Made by a program: the position numbers and the translations under genes
Notes under the pieces: model-generated
Databases searched by the model: none
Seen by the model: only the letters and a program-made list of their open reading frames with translations
What the model was told of the DNA's origin: nothing
In this document: positions 17,745-25,470 of the stretch, in pieces
Layout of the letters: each line of letters opens with the position of its first letter
How positions within the stretch are numbered: position 1 is the first letter of the stretch
Assembly: GCA_016791445.1 (NCBI GenBank)
Contig: JAEUMP010000016.1
Location: forward strand, 124,001-188,000
Source of the DNA: Hyphomonadaceae bacterium
Lineage (GTDB): Bacteria; Pseudomonadota; Alphaproteobacteria; Caulobacterales; Aquidulcibacteraceae
Direction: 5' to 3'
Length of the DNA: 64,000 nt

Positions 17745-19157
17745 CTACTGGGTCGGACACTGCACCCACTGATAGTGCTGGGCCATGCGCCAGCCTCCGC
17801 CGACGACAATGACGCCCTCCCGCTCTGACGGCCCGCTTGTCAGGATGCGGCACCCGCTCGGGATGGTGATGCCGTTCTCGTAGCGAAGTTGCCGGTCTGC
17901 ACTGAAGGTCTGACCGTCCGGGTTGGCTCTCACCTGCGCGAAGTCGAGGGAAATCTGCGAGCCGCTCTTGTGCACGCGCGACCCGACGACGAGGGCGCGA
18001 CCGATGACAATGGCCTGCATGGACCCGATGCCGTGGGCGCGCATGTAGCCGATCACGTTGGAGCTGCACATGCCGCCGCCGAGGAGGCGCTGTTCCGGGG
18101 CGCACGATCCGGGCTCGATGATCGGTTCAACCTTGCCGTACACTTCGTAGATCGCCATCGGCGCCGGCGCCGCCGGCGCGCCGCAGAGCAGGCGCTGCCG
18201 CTCCTGCACGGAGGCCGGTCCCGTCACGTGGAATCGAACGGGCGACACCGCACTGCATCCAGACGGACCGGAAACCGTGGTGCGATCACTCCAGCGCTTG
18301 TCCGCCTTGTAGCCATTCCGCCGACGCTTCAGAACATACTGCTCAGTCTCGGCGGCGCTGAGCGATTCCCCGCCCGAGACCGGCCGACGCGCAGCGACGA
18401 CGTCCAGCTCACGCAGCGACTGATCAGCGTTCATGAGCGCGATGGCCGCATCAAAGCAGATGCCGTCGCGCAGCACCCCTGTCGCCGAACAGGTCGGCGA
18501 CGGCGCTGCGAGATGACGCGTCGTGCCCACGGCAGAGCGGTAGCCCGCGACCTCCCAGGTTTGACCGGAAGCCATCGGCGCCTGATTGATCGCAGGCGGG
18601 CTCGCGGGAATGGAAGGGCCCGCGGGCTGGTAGGGACCATTGCCCTGCGGGCCGCCGCCACAGACAACGAGTTGCCGCTCCTGCGCGACCGTCTGCCCAT
18701 CACGACTTTCCACACTGTACTTCACCCCCTCGCCTGGCAGGCTGAAGCACTCCCGCGGCACGCGCACAGAGGTCGTGACGTCATCCTGCCGGGTTGCGGA
18801 GAACTGTCCGCCGGCAGCGGTCACAGTGAAAATGTCGAAGCCCGATCCGGGTTCGCCGCCGATCGTCGCGCCCGCACTGACTTGCTGGCTGGCGCCGAAC
18901 ACAGTCGCCGAGGTGACGCCCCGTGCGCGCATGTAGGCGGTGACCGTATCGAAGCAGGGGCCGTCCTGCGCCAATCGGGCCGCTGTCGGACAATTCGGTT
19001 TGGGCTGCGCCACGAGCAAAGGCATGCCGAGCACTTCACGCACCGTCCCGTACTCAGGACCCTGAATCAGCTTGGCGCCGGTATACTGCGCCTGAGCAGT
19101 CCCTGCGCAGGTGAGCGCAGCGACCACGGCGACCATCGCAACTCCAAGAACCCTCAT
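17745..19157 (-). CDS. Secreted protein with three four-cysteine repeats
   Basis: A 470-residue protein with a signal peptide (about residues 1-23, ending AQA). No family was recognised. The mature part holds three modules, each with four cysteines at nearly constant spacing: 56, 68, 137, 166; 223, 234, 301, 325; and 352, 364, 436, 467. Each module begins C-x(10-11)-C followed by a helix such as TVTAYMRARG or NVIGYMRAHG, and ends with an ERQRLLC-like strand. Two disulfides per module are likely in the periplasm (inference). The linkers between modules are Pro-rich. Last gene of a minus-strand cluster with the SUMF1-type and transmembrane genes. Confidence 0.7.
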   Translation of the reverse strand: MRVLGVAMVAVVAALTCAGTAQAQYTGAKLIQGPEYGTVREVLGMPLLVAQPKPNCPTAARLAQDGPCFDTVTAYMRARGVTSATVFGASQQVSAGATIGGEPGSGFDIFTVTAAGGQFSATRQDDVTTSVRVPRECFSLPGEGVKYSVESRDGQTVAQERQLVVCGGGPQGNGPYQPAGPSIPASPPAINQAPMASGQTWEVAGYRSAVGTTRHLAAPSPTCSATGVLRDGICFDAAIALMNADQSLRELDVVAARRPVSGGESLSAAETEQYVLKRRRNGYKADKRWSDRTTVSGPSGCSAVSPVRFHVTGPASVQERQRLLCGAPAAPAPMAIYEVYGKVEPIIEPGSCAPEQRLLGGGMCSSNVIGYMRAHGIGSMQAIVIGRALVVGSRVHKSGSQISLDFAQVRANPDGQTFSADRQLRYENGITIPSGCRILTSGPSEREGVIVVGGGWRMAQHYQWVQCPTQ

Positions 19158-19197
19158 GCTTGTCCCCTTACTCTCGTCGCACCCTGCGACATGGCGA

Positions 19198-20166
19198 TCA
19201 GTCCATATCCCGAACGACGCGGAAGCCGATCGTCGGGCCTCGCTGTCCTGGCGGCTGCGCGTCTCGCGCCGCGTAGCGCGCCTGCTGCGGGCCGTCGAAC
19301 CATGACCCGCCGCGTACGACGCGTTGCGCGCAGGCGCCGGTCACCCATGCGCTCTGATCACGCGGCGCGCCGGCGAAATTCGGATTGTAGCAATCGAAGA
19401 CCCATTCCGTGACGTTGCCGAGCATGTCGCGGAGTCCCCACGCGTTGGCGCGCAGCCCACCGGTCGCGGCGACGCCCGAAGCGCCGCACGTTCCGATGTG
19501 CGCTACCGCACACAAGTTTGATGGCGCCTGCGCGCGATCGCCCGCGCGTGCTGCGTACTCCCATTCCGCTTCGGTCGGCAGCCGGTATTTCAGCCCGGTC
19601 GTCTGCGCCAACCACTGCGCATAGGCGCGCGCCTCGTCATAGGAAACGCCCGTCACCGGATCTCCGCCAGCGCCGGCCGAAGCGGGCGCTCTGCAGGAGC
19701 CCTCATTCACGCAGGCTGACCATTGATCGACTGTCGTTTCCCGCACCGCCATCGCGAACCTCTTGCGCACAGCGACGGCGCGGACGGGCGCCTCGGAATC
19801 CTGTGTTCCGCCCATCTGGAAGGCGCCTGCAGGGATGACCGCAAGTTCGGGGCAGAATGCGCAGTCCAGAGGAAGGATTGCCCCCGCACGCGGTGCAGCG
19901 GAGACAACACCAGGAGCGGCGCCCGCGGATCGGTTCAACACCGCAAGTGCGTTGCGCACTTCGCCCTGAAGTCCGCGACAGAGGTTCGGAATTCGCGGGA
20001 GAAAGGCGTTGTACGCGGCCGCATCGCGCGACGGCGCGATCTGCGCCCATTGAGCCCGGGCGTTTGCACACGGCGCCACGGGATCGATCTGCGACTGCGC
20101 AAACGCCTGGGGTGACGCCAGAACGAGGGCCGCTATCGCCGCGAGGAAGCACATCAACGGATTCAT
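19198..20166 (-). CDS. Exported SUMF1/FGE-sulfatase-domain protein
   Basis: About 322 residues with a signal peptide (MNPLMCFLAAIAALVLASPQ, to about residue 24). A formylglycine-generating-enzyme-type fold follows: VIPAGAFQMGGTQDSEAPVR near residue 110, GVSYDEARAYAQWL, KYRLPTEAEWEYAARAG, WGLRDMLGNVTEWV and RVVRGGSWFDG near the C-terminus. The C-terminal stretch lacks the reactive cysteine pair of true sulfatase-activating enzymes, so it probably has another binding or catalytic role. The start ATG at 20166 overlaps the upstream stop codon as ATGA. Confidence 0.8.
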   Translation of the reverse strand: MNPLMCFLAAIAALVLASPQAFAQSQIDPVAPCANARAQWAQIAPSRDAAAYNAFLPRIPNLCRGLQGEVRNALAVLNRSAGAAPGVVSAAPRAGAILPLDCAFCPELAVIPAGAFQMGGTQDSEAPVRAVAVRKRFAMAVRETTVDQWSACVNEGSCRAPASAGAGGDPVTGVSYDEARAYAQWLAQTTGLKYRLPTEAEWEYAARAGDRAQAPSNLCAVAHIGTCGASGVAATGGLRANAWGLRDMLGNVTEWVFDCYNPNFAGAPRDQSAWVTGACAQRVVRGGSWFDGPQQARYAARDAQPPGQRGPTIGFRVVRDMD

Positions 20167-20621
20167 GCGGCGCATTTCTCGAACGGCGTGACGCTTCGAG
20201 GATCCTTGGCCAGCCGCATCTCCAGCCTCCCGCCATTCCGACGCAGTTCTATTCCCGTCGCGGGCGCCAACAGCCAGTCTCCCTCTGCCTTTTCTAATGG
20301 ATCGAGGATTTCACGCTCGCCGGCGGAAGACATTTCAAGACGGCCTTCCGCGCGACCGATCACCAGCGGGGTCGCGCAGTCGCCGACGTTCGGGGCCCAT
20401 GCGCCGACGAGCGCGTCCGCCATTGTGGAAGTAACGTAGGCGTCGACCATTTTGCGGACCGGCGCGAAGGCGAAGGTTGCAGCGAATGTCAGCGCGCCGG
20501 CGACGCCGGCCGCCAGCCACATATTGACGCCCGTGAAGAGGGCGCGCCGAGCAATCCCGCCGACCCCGCCCCTCTGATCCTCGTCTTCCCCGTCGCTGCG
20601 CGCCAAAACTTGTCCCCTCAT
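20163..20621 (-). CDS. Single-pass membrane protein with exported C-terminal domain (152 aa)
   Basis: No family recognised. A charged N-terminal segment of about 30 residues precedes one transmembrane helix (MWLAAGVAGALTFAATFAFA, about residues 34-53). The exported domain of about 95 residues contains ALVGAWAPNVGDCATPLVIG and GEREILDPLEK. This resembles small secreted lipocalin-like or META-like beta proteins (inference). First gene of the three-gene minus-strand cluster and translationally coupled to the SUMF1-type gene. It is divergent from fabI. Confidence 0.6.
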   Translation of the reverse strand: MRGQVLARSDGEDEDQRGGVGGIARRALFTGVNMWLAAGVAGALTFAATFAFAPVRKMVDAYVTSTMADALVGAWAPNVGDCATPLVIGRAEGRLEMSSAGEREILDPLEKAEGDWLLAPATGIELRRNGGRLEMRLAKDPRSVTPFEKCAA

Positions 20622-20738
20622 GCACTGGAGAGGAGCTTAGCGTCCCCGGTCCGCGCCTCGCAAGCGAGTGGGTTGACCGACAGGAGCGGGCCTGCCAACT
20701 GCGGTCGTTGCAGAATTCGCGGACGCCGGAGCGCTCTC

Positions 20739-21554
20739 ATGTCGGACTGGACCCTGCCGAAAGGCGATCTCATGCGCGGCAAGCGCGGGCTCGTCATGGG
20801 CGTCGCCAACGACAAGTCCATCGCGTGGGGCATCGCCAGCCAGCTCGCCGCGCAAGGCGCGGAGCTTGCTTTCACCTATCAGGGCGAGGCGCTGGAGAAG
20901 CGCGTGCGGCCTCTGGCGGAAAGCGTGGGTTCGAAGATCCTGCTCGAGTGCGATGTGACGAACGACGCTCACCTCGACGCCGTGTTCGGCGCGCTCGGGG
21001 AGCAATGGGGCGGCATCGACTTCCTCGTCCACGCCATCGCCTTCTCCGACAAGAATGAACTCAAGGGATCCTTCGTCGAGAACACGACGCGCGAGAACTT
21101 CCTGCGCACGATGGATATCTCTGCGTTCTCCTGGGTCGCGTGCGCAAAGCGCGCGGCGCCGCTGATGAAGCCGGGCGGCTCCATGGTGACGCTCACCTAT
21201 CTCGGCGCCGAGCGCGTGCTGCCGAGCTACAACGTCATGGGCGTCGCCAAGGCCGCGCTCGAGGCCTGCACCCGGTACATGGCGCGCGATCTCGGGCCGT
21301 CAGGTCTGCGGGTGAACGCCATCAGCGCGGGGCCGATGCGGACGCTGGCGCTTGCCGGAATCCAGGGCGGTCGCGGCCTCGTCAGCACGGGCCGCGAATG
21401 GAGCCTGATGAAGGAAGACACGAGCATGGAGGGCATCGCCGGATGCGCGCTCTGGCTCCTGTCGGATCTGGGCCGGTCGACGACCGGCGAAGTCATCCAC
21501 GTGGACGCGGGCTTCCACGTCGTCGGCCTGCCGGAAGGCGTCGACGCCGGATGA
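20739..21554 (+). CDS. fabI: Enoyl-ACP reductase (NADH) FabI
   Basis: Reduces trans-2-enoyl-ACP, the last step of each fatty acid elongation cycle, and is the target of triclosan. The 271-residue atypical SDR has GLVMGVANDKSIAWGIA near residue 17, the FabI hallmark AFTYQGEALEKRV near residue 45 and the catalytic Tyr-x6-Lys in SYNVMGVAKAAL near residue 160. AISAGPMRTLA follows. Its distance from fabB (three opposite-strand genes lie between) breaks the contiguous fabA-fabB-fabI order known from many alphaproteobacteria. Confidence 0.96.
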   Translation: MSDWTLPKGDLMRGKRGLVMGVANDKSIAWGIASQLAAQGAELAFTYQGEALEKRVRPLAESVGSKILLECDVTNDAHLDAVFGALGEQWGGIDFLVHAIAFSDKNELKGSFVENTTRENFLRTMDISAFSWVACAKRAAPLMKPGGSMVTLTYLGAERVLPSYNVMGVAKAALEACTRYMARDLGPSGLRVNAISAGPMRTLALAGIQGGRGLVSTGREWSLMKEDTSMEGIAGCALWLLSDLGRSTTGEVIHVDAGFHVVGLPEGVDAG

Positions 21555-22058
21555 TTACTCAGCCAGACGCCAGCCCTTGATCGCGTAGCGGGTCGGGTCG
21601 CCCTTGATCACGTATTCGCCGTCGAACGAGCAGTAGGACTTGTCGTCCGCGCCGATGGAGATCGTCGGCCAGCGCCGCAGCAGGAAGCCGTTGGCGGTTT
21701 CGTCGGTCGGAGCGCCCCAGCGGCCCCGGATCGTCGGCCCGTTGAGACGCGCGCCTTTGCCGGACACATCGCCCTTCGCGTCGCCGATGACCCATTGCCC
21801 GCTCACATCGCCGTTCGGTGCGATGACGAGATCGAGCTTGCCGTTCTGTTCGCCGCCGCCCGGCACGGTGCGCACGATGTTCCAGGCGGATTGCGCGGTA
21901 TCGCCCTTCACGCTGCCCCAGGCCATGCAGCTGCCCGCGGCCGTGGATGCGACGTCATCCGGAAATACCGGATCGGCCGCAGCCTGCGGGGTCGGCGCAG
22001 GCGACGTCGCGCATGCCGCCAGAACCATCGCGCCGAGCGCTGCAAATGCCTTGTTCAT
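21555..22058 (-). CDS. Lipoprotein of unknown function (167 aa)
   Basis: The start ATG at 22058 has AGAGG about 6 nt upstream. The N-terminus MNKAFAALGAMVLAACATSP is a lipoprotein signal with lipobox LAAC, so the mature protein is lipid-anchored. The rest (WNIVRTVPGGGEQNGKLDLV, then GQWVIGDAKGDVSG and NGPTIRGRWG) looks like an up-and-down beta-sheet domain. No family recognised. The stop codon abuts the fabI stop without a gap. Confidence 0.7.
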   Translation of the reverse strand: MNKAFAALGAMVLAACATSPAPTPQAAADPVFPDDVASTAAGSCMAWGSVKGDTAQSAWNIVRTVPGGGEQNGKLDLVIAPNGDVSGQWVIGDAKGDVSGKGARLNGPTIRGRWGAPTDETANGFLLRRWPTISIGADDKSYCSFDGEYVIKGDPTRYAIKGWRLAE

Positions 22059-22330
22059 GTTCGCCTCTCTGGATCGGTCATGATCCGGTCGAAGCGACGG
22101 CAGCAATTCCGGCGCCACGCGCGAGACGGCGTTGCATCCGCGCCACGCCGAACCGACTCCTTGCACGGCTCGCCTGTTACGCCGCTTTTTCGCCCTTCAG
22201 GCGTGTGACAGGCACAGCGCAGGCGTAGCGCTCCGCTCCACTTGTGGATAGAATGTGCGCTTGCCCACGGATCGACTGGCGATGAAGCGTCAGCGACCGC
22301 TTGCGGCGCCGTACTGGGACAGACTGGTTA

Positions 22331-23557
22331 ATGACCGAAGTCGCACTTGCATTCTCGAACATCGACAAACCGCGCGCCGACGCCCTCGCGCGCATCCTCA
22401 ATGCCGTCGGATATGAAGTCGCCGCCCAACCGCTGACGCCGGAGAAGGTGGATCGCGCCGCTGCGGTCCTCGCCTTCTGGTCGCCGTCTTCGATCAACTC
22501 GCAGCCGGTGCAGAATTTCGCCTCGCAGGCGGCGTTCTCGAAGAAGCTCGTCTCGGTCCGCGCGGGCCCTGCGGATCCGCCGGCGGCGTTTGCGCTGGTG
22601 ACGTTGCACGACCTCTCGAGCTGGACCGGGTCGCTTGATGCGCCGGAGCTGCGGACGCTGGTCTCGCACGTGGCCAAGATGGCTCCGCCGACGCCGCAGC
22701 AACAGCAGCAGCCGCTGTCGCAGGCCCCGGGCCGCTTCGGCGGCTATGGCGGCATGGGCTTCAGCGGCAACGGGTTCGATCCCTATGCCGCGCCGGCCCC
22801 CGCGCCAGTTCCCCGTCCCGCGCCCCGCGACGCCGCCCCGCAGCCGGCGGTGCGTGACGCCGCCCCGCCGCGCGAGGCGACGCCCGCCCCCGCCAGCTAC
22901 CGCGACCGCCCGGCCCGCCCGGAGCGCCGCACCGCCGAGGAGCCCCGCCGGGCCGCCGGCGGCGGCGTCGCCCGCATGGCCTTCGGCGCCATCGCGGTGA
23001 CCGTCATGGGCGGCGGCGCAGTCGCCGCGTTCAACTACTACGGCGACGGCCAGAGCGGCGCGTCGACGGCGGACGCCCCCGGCGGCGCCGAGATCCTCAC
23101 CGCCGCCCCCTCGGCCCCGATCGAGGCGCCCGCCCCGACCGCGGCTGAGGAGCAGACCGTCCAGGTCGCCGCCAACAGCTACACGGCCCCGGCCGAGACG
23201 GTGGTCGCCGGTCCGACTGTCGCGGCGGCCGCCACGCCGCCGGTCACGGTCCAGAGCGGCGCCGGCTGGACGGCGACGCTGCCGAGCACGCCGCCCGCCG
23301 CCACCCAGAAAGCCGCGTCGACCCGCACGCCGACCATGACCGCCACGCCCGTCTCGGGCGGCACGGCGGCGCCGGCCCGCCCGCAGCGCGACGTCCGACT
23401 CCCGCCCATCGGCGGCGCAGCCCCCCAACCCGCCGACATCGTCGCCGTGGACCGGGCGAACTTCGGCGACGAGAACGTCCGGCCCGCCCCGGCCCCGCCG
23501 GCGCAGCCGGAACGGGTCTGGCAGCGCCCGGACGTGACCTACGGCCCGGATAGCTGA
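22331..23557 (+). CDS. Membrane protein with N-terminal TIR-like domain and Pro/Ala-rich tail
   Basis: A 408-residue protein. Residues 1 to about 85 (LAFSNIDKPRADALARILNA, then GYEVAAQPLTPEKVDRAAAV, then LAFWSPSSINSQPV) follow the alternating strand-helix layout of a TIR domain. The acidic catalytic residue expected soon after the conserved WSPSS-like strand is not seen, so NADase activity is doubtful. A Gln-rich and Pro/Ala-rich linker leads to one transmembrane helix (about residues 214-236). A second low-complexity Ala/Pro/Thr tail follows, probably periplasmic. The low-complexity DNA is extremely GC-rich. Function unknown. Confidence 0.7.
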   Translation: MTEVALAFSNIDKPRADALARILNAVGYEVAAQPLTPEKVDRAAAVLAFWSPSSINSQPVQNFASQAAFSKKLVSVRAGPADPPAAFALVTLHDLSSWTGSLDAPELRTLVSHVAKMAPPTPQQQQQPLSQAPGRFGGYGGMGFSGNGFDPYAAPAPAPVPRPAPRDAAPQPAVRDAAPPREATPAPASYRDRPARPERRTAEEPRRAAGGGVARMAFGAIAVTVMGGGAVAAFNYYGDGQSGASTADAPGGAEILTAAPSAPIEAPAPTAAEEQTVQVAANSYTAPAETVVAGPTVAAAATPPVTVQSGAGWTATLPSTPPAATQKAASTRTPTMTATPVSGGTAAPARPQRDVRLPPIGGAAPQPADIVAVDRANFGDENVRPAPAPPAQPERVWQRPDVTYGPDS

Positions 23558-23661
23558 GCCTCCAAGGATGAGGCGGGCGACAGGCATGCGCCGGCGCCCC
23601 CGGAATCGTCCCTGAAAAGACGACGCCGCGGCGATTTTCGACGGACGTGGAACGCGGGCGT

Positions 23662-23988
23662 TCAGCCCGATGCGGGAATGGACCTCACACGCGGTCGCGC
23701 GCCTTCGGCATGCACGGCGGACGCACGCGTCCGCAGCGCCGCGTGGCGCGAAGGGAATGCAAAGGCCTGCTCACACAACAGACCCGGCGCGCGCAGCGCA
23801 TGAATGAGGGAGCGCGGACCGGCCGCACTGCGCGAGGTGTTTCGAGAAGTGCGGCGCGCATCGAAGGACGCGCCCCCAGCTTCAGTGGCCCGCGCTTCCC
23901 CGCGATCCGGGCGCACGAACAGGGCCGCCACCTGCATCAGCAGGAGCGCCCCCATCGCCAGACCCAGAACCACAAGAAACGCCGTCAC
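23662..23988 (-). CDS. Small SOS-box-controlled membrane protein (108 aa)
   Basis: The GTG start at 23988 has GAGGAG 7 nt upstream. One hydrophobic N-terminal helix (about residues 2-23, TAFLVVLGLAMGALLLMQVA) is followed by an Arg/Ala-rich, probably disordered tail with a single Cys. No family recognised. A perfect GTTC-N7-GTTC LexA operator lies 31 nt upstream of the start. By analogy with the small SOS-induced division inhibitors SidA and DidA of Caulobacter, it could be a damage-induced membrane effector. That is inference; the sequence is not a recognised homologue. Confidence 0.55.
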   Translation of the reverse strand: MTAFLVVLGLAMGALLLMQVAALFVRPDRGEARATEAGGASFDARRTSRNTSRSAAGPRSLIHALRAPGLLCEQAFAFPSRHAALRTRASAVHAEGARPRVRSIPASG

Positions 23989-24018
23989 TTTCAAACTCCT
24001 CAAAAACCTGCCACCAAT

Positions 24019-24033
24019 GTTCTTGTTTTGTTC
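24019..24033 (-). promoter_or_regulatory. LexA (SOS) box GTTC-N7-GTTC
   Basis: The plus strand reads GTTCTTGTTTTGTTC and the minus strand reads GAACAAAACAAGAAC. This is an exact match to the direct-repeat SOS box known for alphaproteobacterial LexA. It lies in an AT-rich segment 31 nt upstream of the GTG start at 23988, a normal position for repression of that gene. The remaining gap to 24131 shows no other gene. Confidence 0.75.
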
Positions 24034-24131
24034 TTTTTGTAAAGTGACGTTTTCGCAATGATCTCCAGCGCTCGCGGTCCATGTGATCTACCGTCAAACA
24101 TGACATCAGTTCTCCGCCCACAGCGCTCGCA

Positions 24132-24365
24132 TCAGTCCCGATCGGTGCCGGCGAGAAAAATGTCGCGCACGGCTTCCGCGAGTGCGCGAAGGCGCGACGC
24201 CATCTCGTCATCCTCGGCTGACGGGAGGGAGAGGAGGTAGTCTTCGATCACGACACGCGTGTCGATCGGCTCGTCGACCGCAGCTGTCGCCGCATGATCC
24301 AACAGGACTTGCGTGAACAGCGTGAGCGCTTGCTTCCCAAGCTGCTCATTATTTTTGGAACGCAT
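24132..24365 (-). CDS. Hypothetical 77-residue helical acidic protein
   Basis: MRSKNNEQLGKQALTLFTQV begins a short, mostly helical and acidic protein with no membrane segment and no recognised family. Codon use matches the surroundings. The start codon lies inside a long imperfect hairpin (24357-24408), which could hide the ribosome-binding site. It lies upstream of the SOS-box gene on the same strand, separated by about 140 nt that contain the LexA box. Alternatively it is a fragment of a longer ancestral gene. Confidence 0.5.
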   Translation of the reverse strand: MRSKNNEQLGKQALTLFTQVLLDHAATAAVDEPIDTRVVIEDYLLSLPSAEDDEMASRLRALAEAVRDIFLAGTDRD

Positions 24366-24408
24366 CGTGGCCGCTCAGCAGCTAATGGCCCACGCGGCCC
24401 AGCGTTCC
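24357..24408 (-). repeat. Imperfect hairpin over the start of the 77-aa gene
   Basis: Outer arms GGAACGC (24357-24363) and GCGTTCC (24402-24408) pair perfectly. Inner arms GGCCGC (24369-24374) and GCGGCC (24394-24399) also pair. The start codon at 24363-24365 lies at the base of the outer arm. Possible translational control; inference. Confidence 0.4.
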
Positions 24409-24519
24409 GCAACATATGCATAATCGCGGCAATTTTACGATAGGTTGGTCGTGTTTTTCCTTTGTCTGCTCTGCTGGATTTTTGGATAAGTAGGCAGCGT
24501 AGACACCAGCCCACCCGAG

Positions 24520-25413
24520 ATGTCGCCACTACAAGCCAACTCGAAAATCCAGATACAACAAAGGCTTCCAGCCGCGCCTGTTCCGCTGCGGCAGGTTGCG
24601 GCGCGGCCTACGATCACGGTCGAGGCGACCGAAACCGGCTCTGGAAACGCCGTCGATTTCAACTGGCAAGGCGGCCAGCACTTCCTTGCCCTTCACGACA
24701 TCAAGATCATCGACGGGGAAACGCGCGTGGGAGACCTGCGCGCTACGGGCGCGAATGATCTGGTCGACACTTTGACGCTCGTTCCCGCCGGCCTCGAGGT
24801 TTCCGGCTGGTCCCAGAATGCCGAACGCAGAAACGGGTTCGTCGCGGTCTATCTGGACCCTGGCGCGATAACCCGCGACCTCGCCGAAGTCAGCGCATCC
24901 GTCGAGCTGAAACCGAAACTCTATTTCCGCAGCCAGATCGTGCGGCAGACGGTGCAGAAGCTGCATCGTTGCCTCACCCATCCCGAAACCACAGACACGC
25001 TTTACATGGACGCGCTAGGGGTCGTGCTGAGTGTGGAGCTATGGCGCGCGGCTGCGGCCGACACCGACCACCGCAAGACAGGCGCGACACTTTCTAGGAA
25101 GCAGCTGCAGCAAGTGACGGACGCCATCGAGTCCAGTCTCGACTCGCCCCTAGCGCTGCAATCGCTGGCCGACATCGCCGGGCTTTCCCGCTTTCACTTC
25201 CTGCGCGCCTTCAAGGCCAGCGCGGGGCTTTCGCCGCACCAGTTCGTCCTCTCGAAACGCATCGCGAAGGCGCGCGAGTTGCTTGAGGGCACGCGACTGC
25301 CGATTTCCGAGATCAGTCGGCTTGCGGGTTTCGGGAGCGCCGCGCATTTCGCAAGGGTCTTTCACGTTTCGGTCGGCATGACACCGAGCGACTACAGAAA
25401 CAGCTGCCAATAA
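24520..25413 (+). CDS. AraC-family transcriptional regulator
   Basis: A 297-residue regulator. The C-terminal ~100 residues hold the two helix-turn-helix motifs of AraC/XylS: SLADIAGLSRFHFLRAFKAS near residue 218, then ISEISRLAGFGSAAHFARVF and VGMTPSDYR near the end. The N-terminal part is a beta-rich effector or dimerisation domain with no recognisable ligand signature. It is oriented away from the orphan genes at 23.6-24.4 kb and ends in a terminator hairpin. The target genes are unknown. Codons near the 5' end are less GC-rich than in core genes. Confidence 0.88.
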   Translation: MSPLQANSKIQIQQRLPAAPVPLRQVAARPTITVEATETGSGNAVDFNWQGGQHFLALHDIKIIDGETRVGDLRATGANDLVDTLTLVPAGLEVSGWSQNAERRNGFVAVYLDPGAITRDLAEVSASVELKPKLYFRSQIVRQTVQKLHRCLTHPETTDTLYMDALGVVLSVELWRAAAADTDHRKTGATLSRKQLQQVTDAIESSLDSPLALQSLADIAGLSRFHFLRAFKASAGLSPHQFVLSKRIAKARELLEGTRLPISEISRLAGFGSAAHFARVFHVSVGMTPSDYRNSCQ

Positions 25414-25443
25414 AAACGGCGGGCCCTCGCGAGCCCGCCGTTT
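25414..25443. terminator. Bidirectional hairpin terminator between the AraC gene and pnp
   Basis: Stem AAACGGCGGGC / GCCCGCCGTTT, 11 bp, loop of 8 bases. A-rich sequence before and T-rich sequence after make it usable from either strand, as expected between two convergent genes. Confidence 0.85.
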
Positions 25444-25470
25444 CCATATTCAGCAAGAAGCCTGCATTGA

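Noticed and set aside
23882-24211. A 109-codon minus-strand open frame overlapping the LexA box
   Set aside because: It runs through the AT-rich promoter and LexA box and is in a different frame from the better supported GTG-started membrane protein. Its composition changes abruptly.
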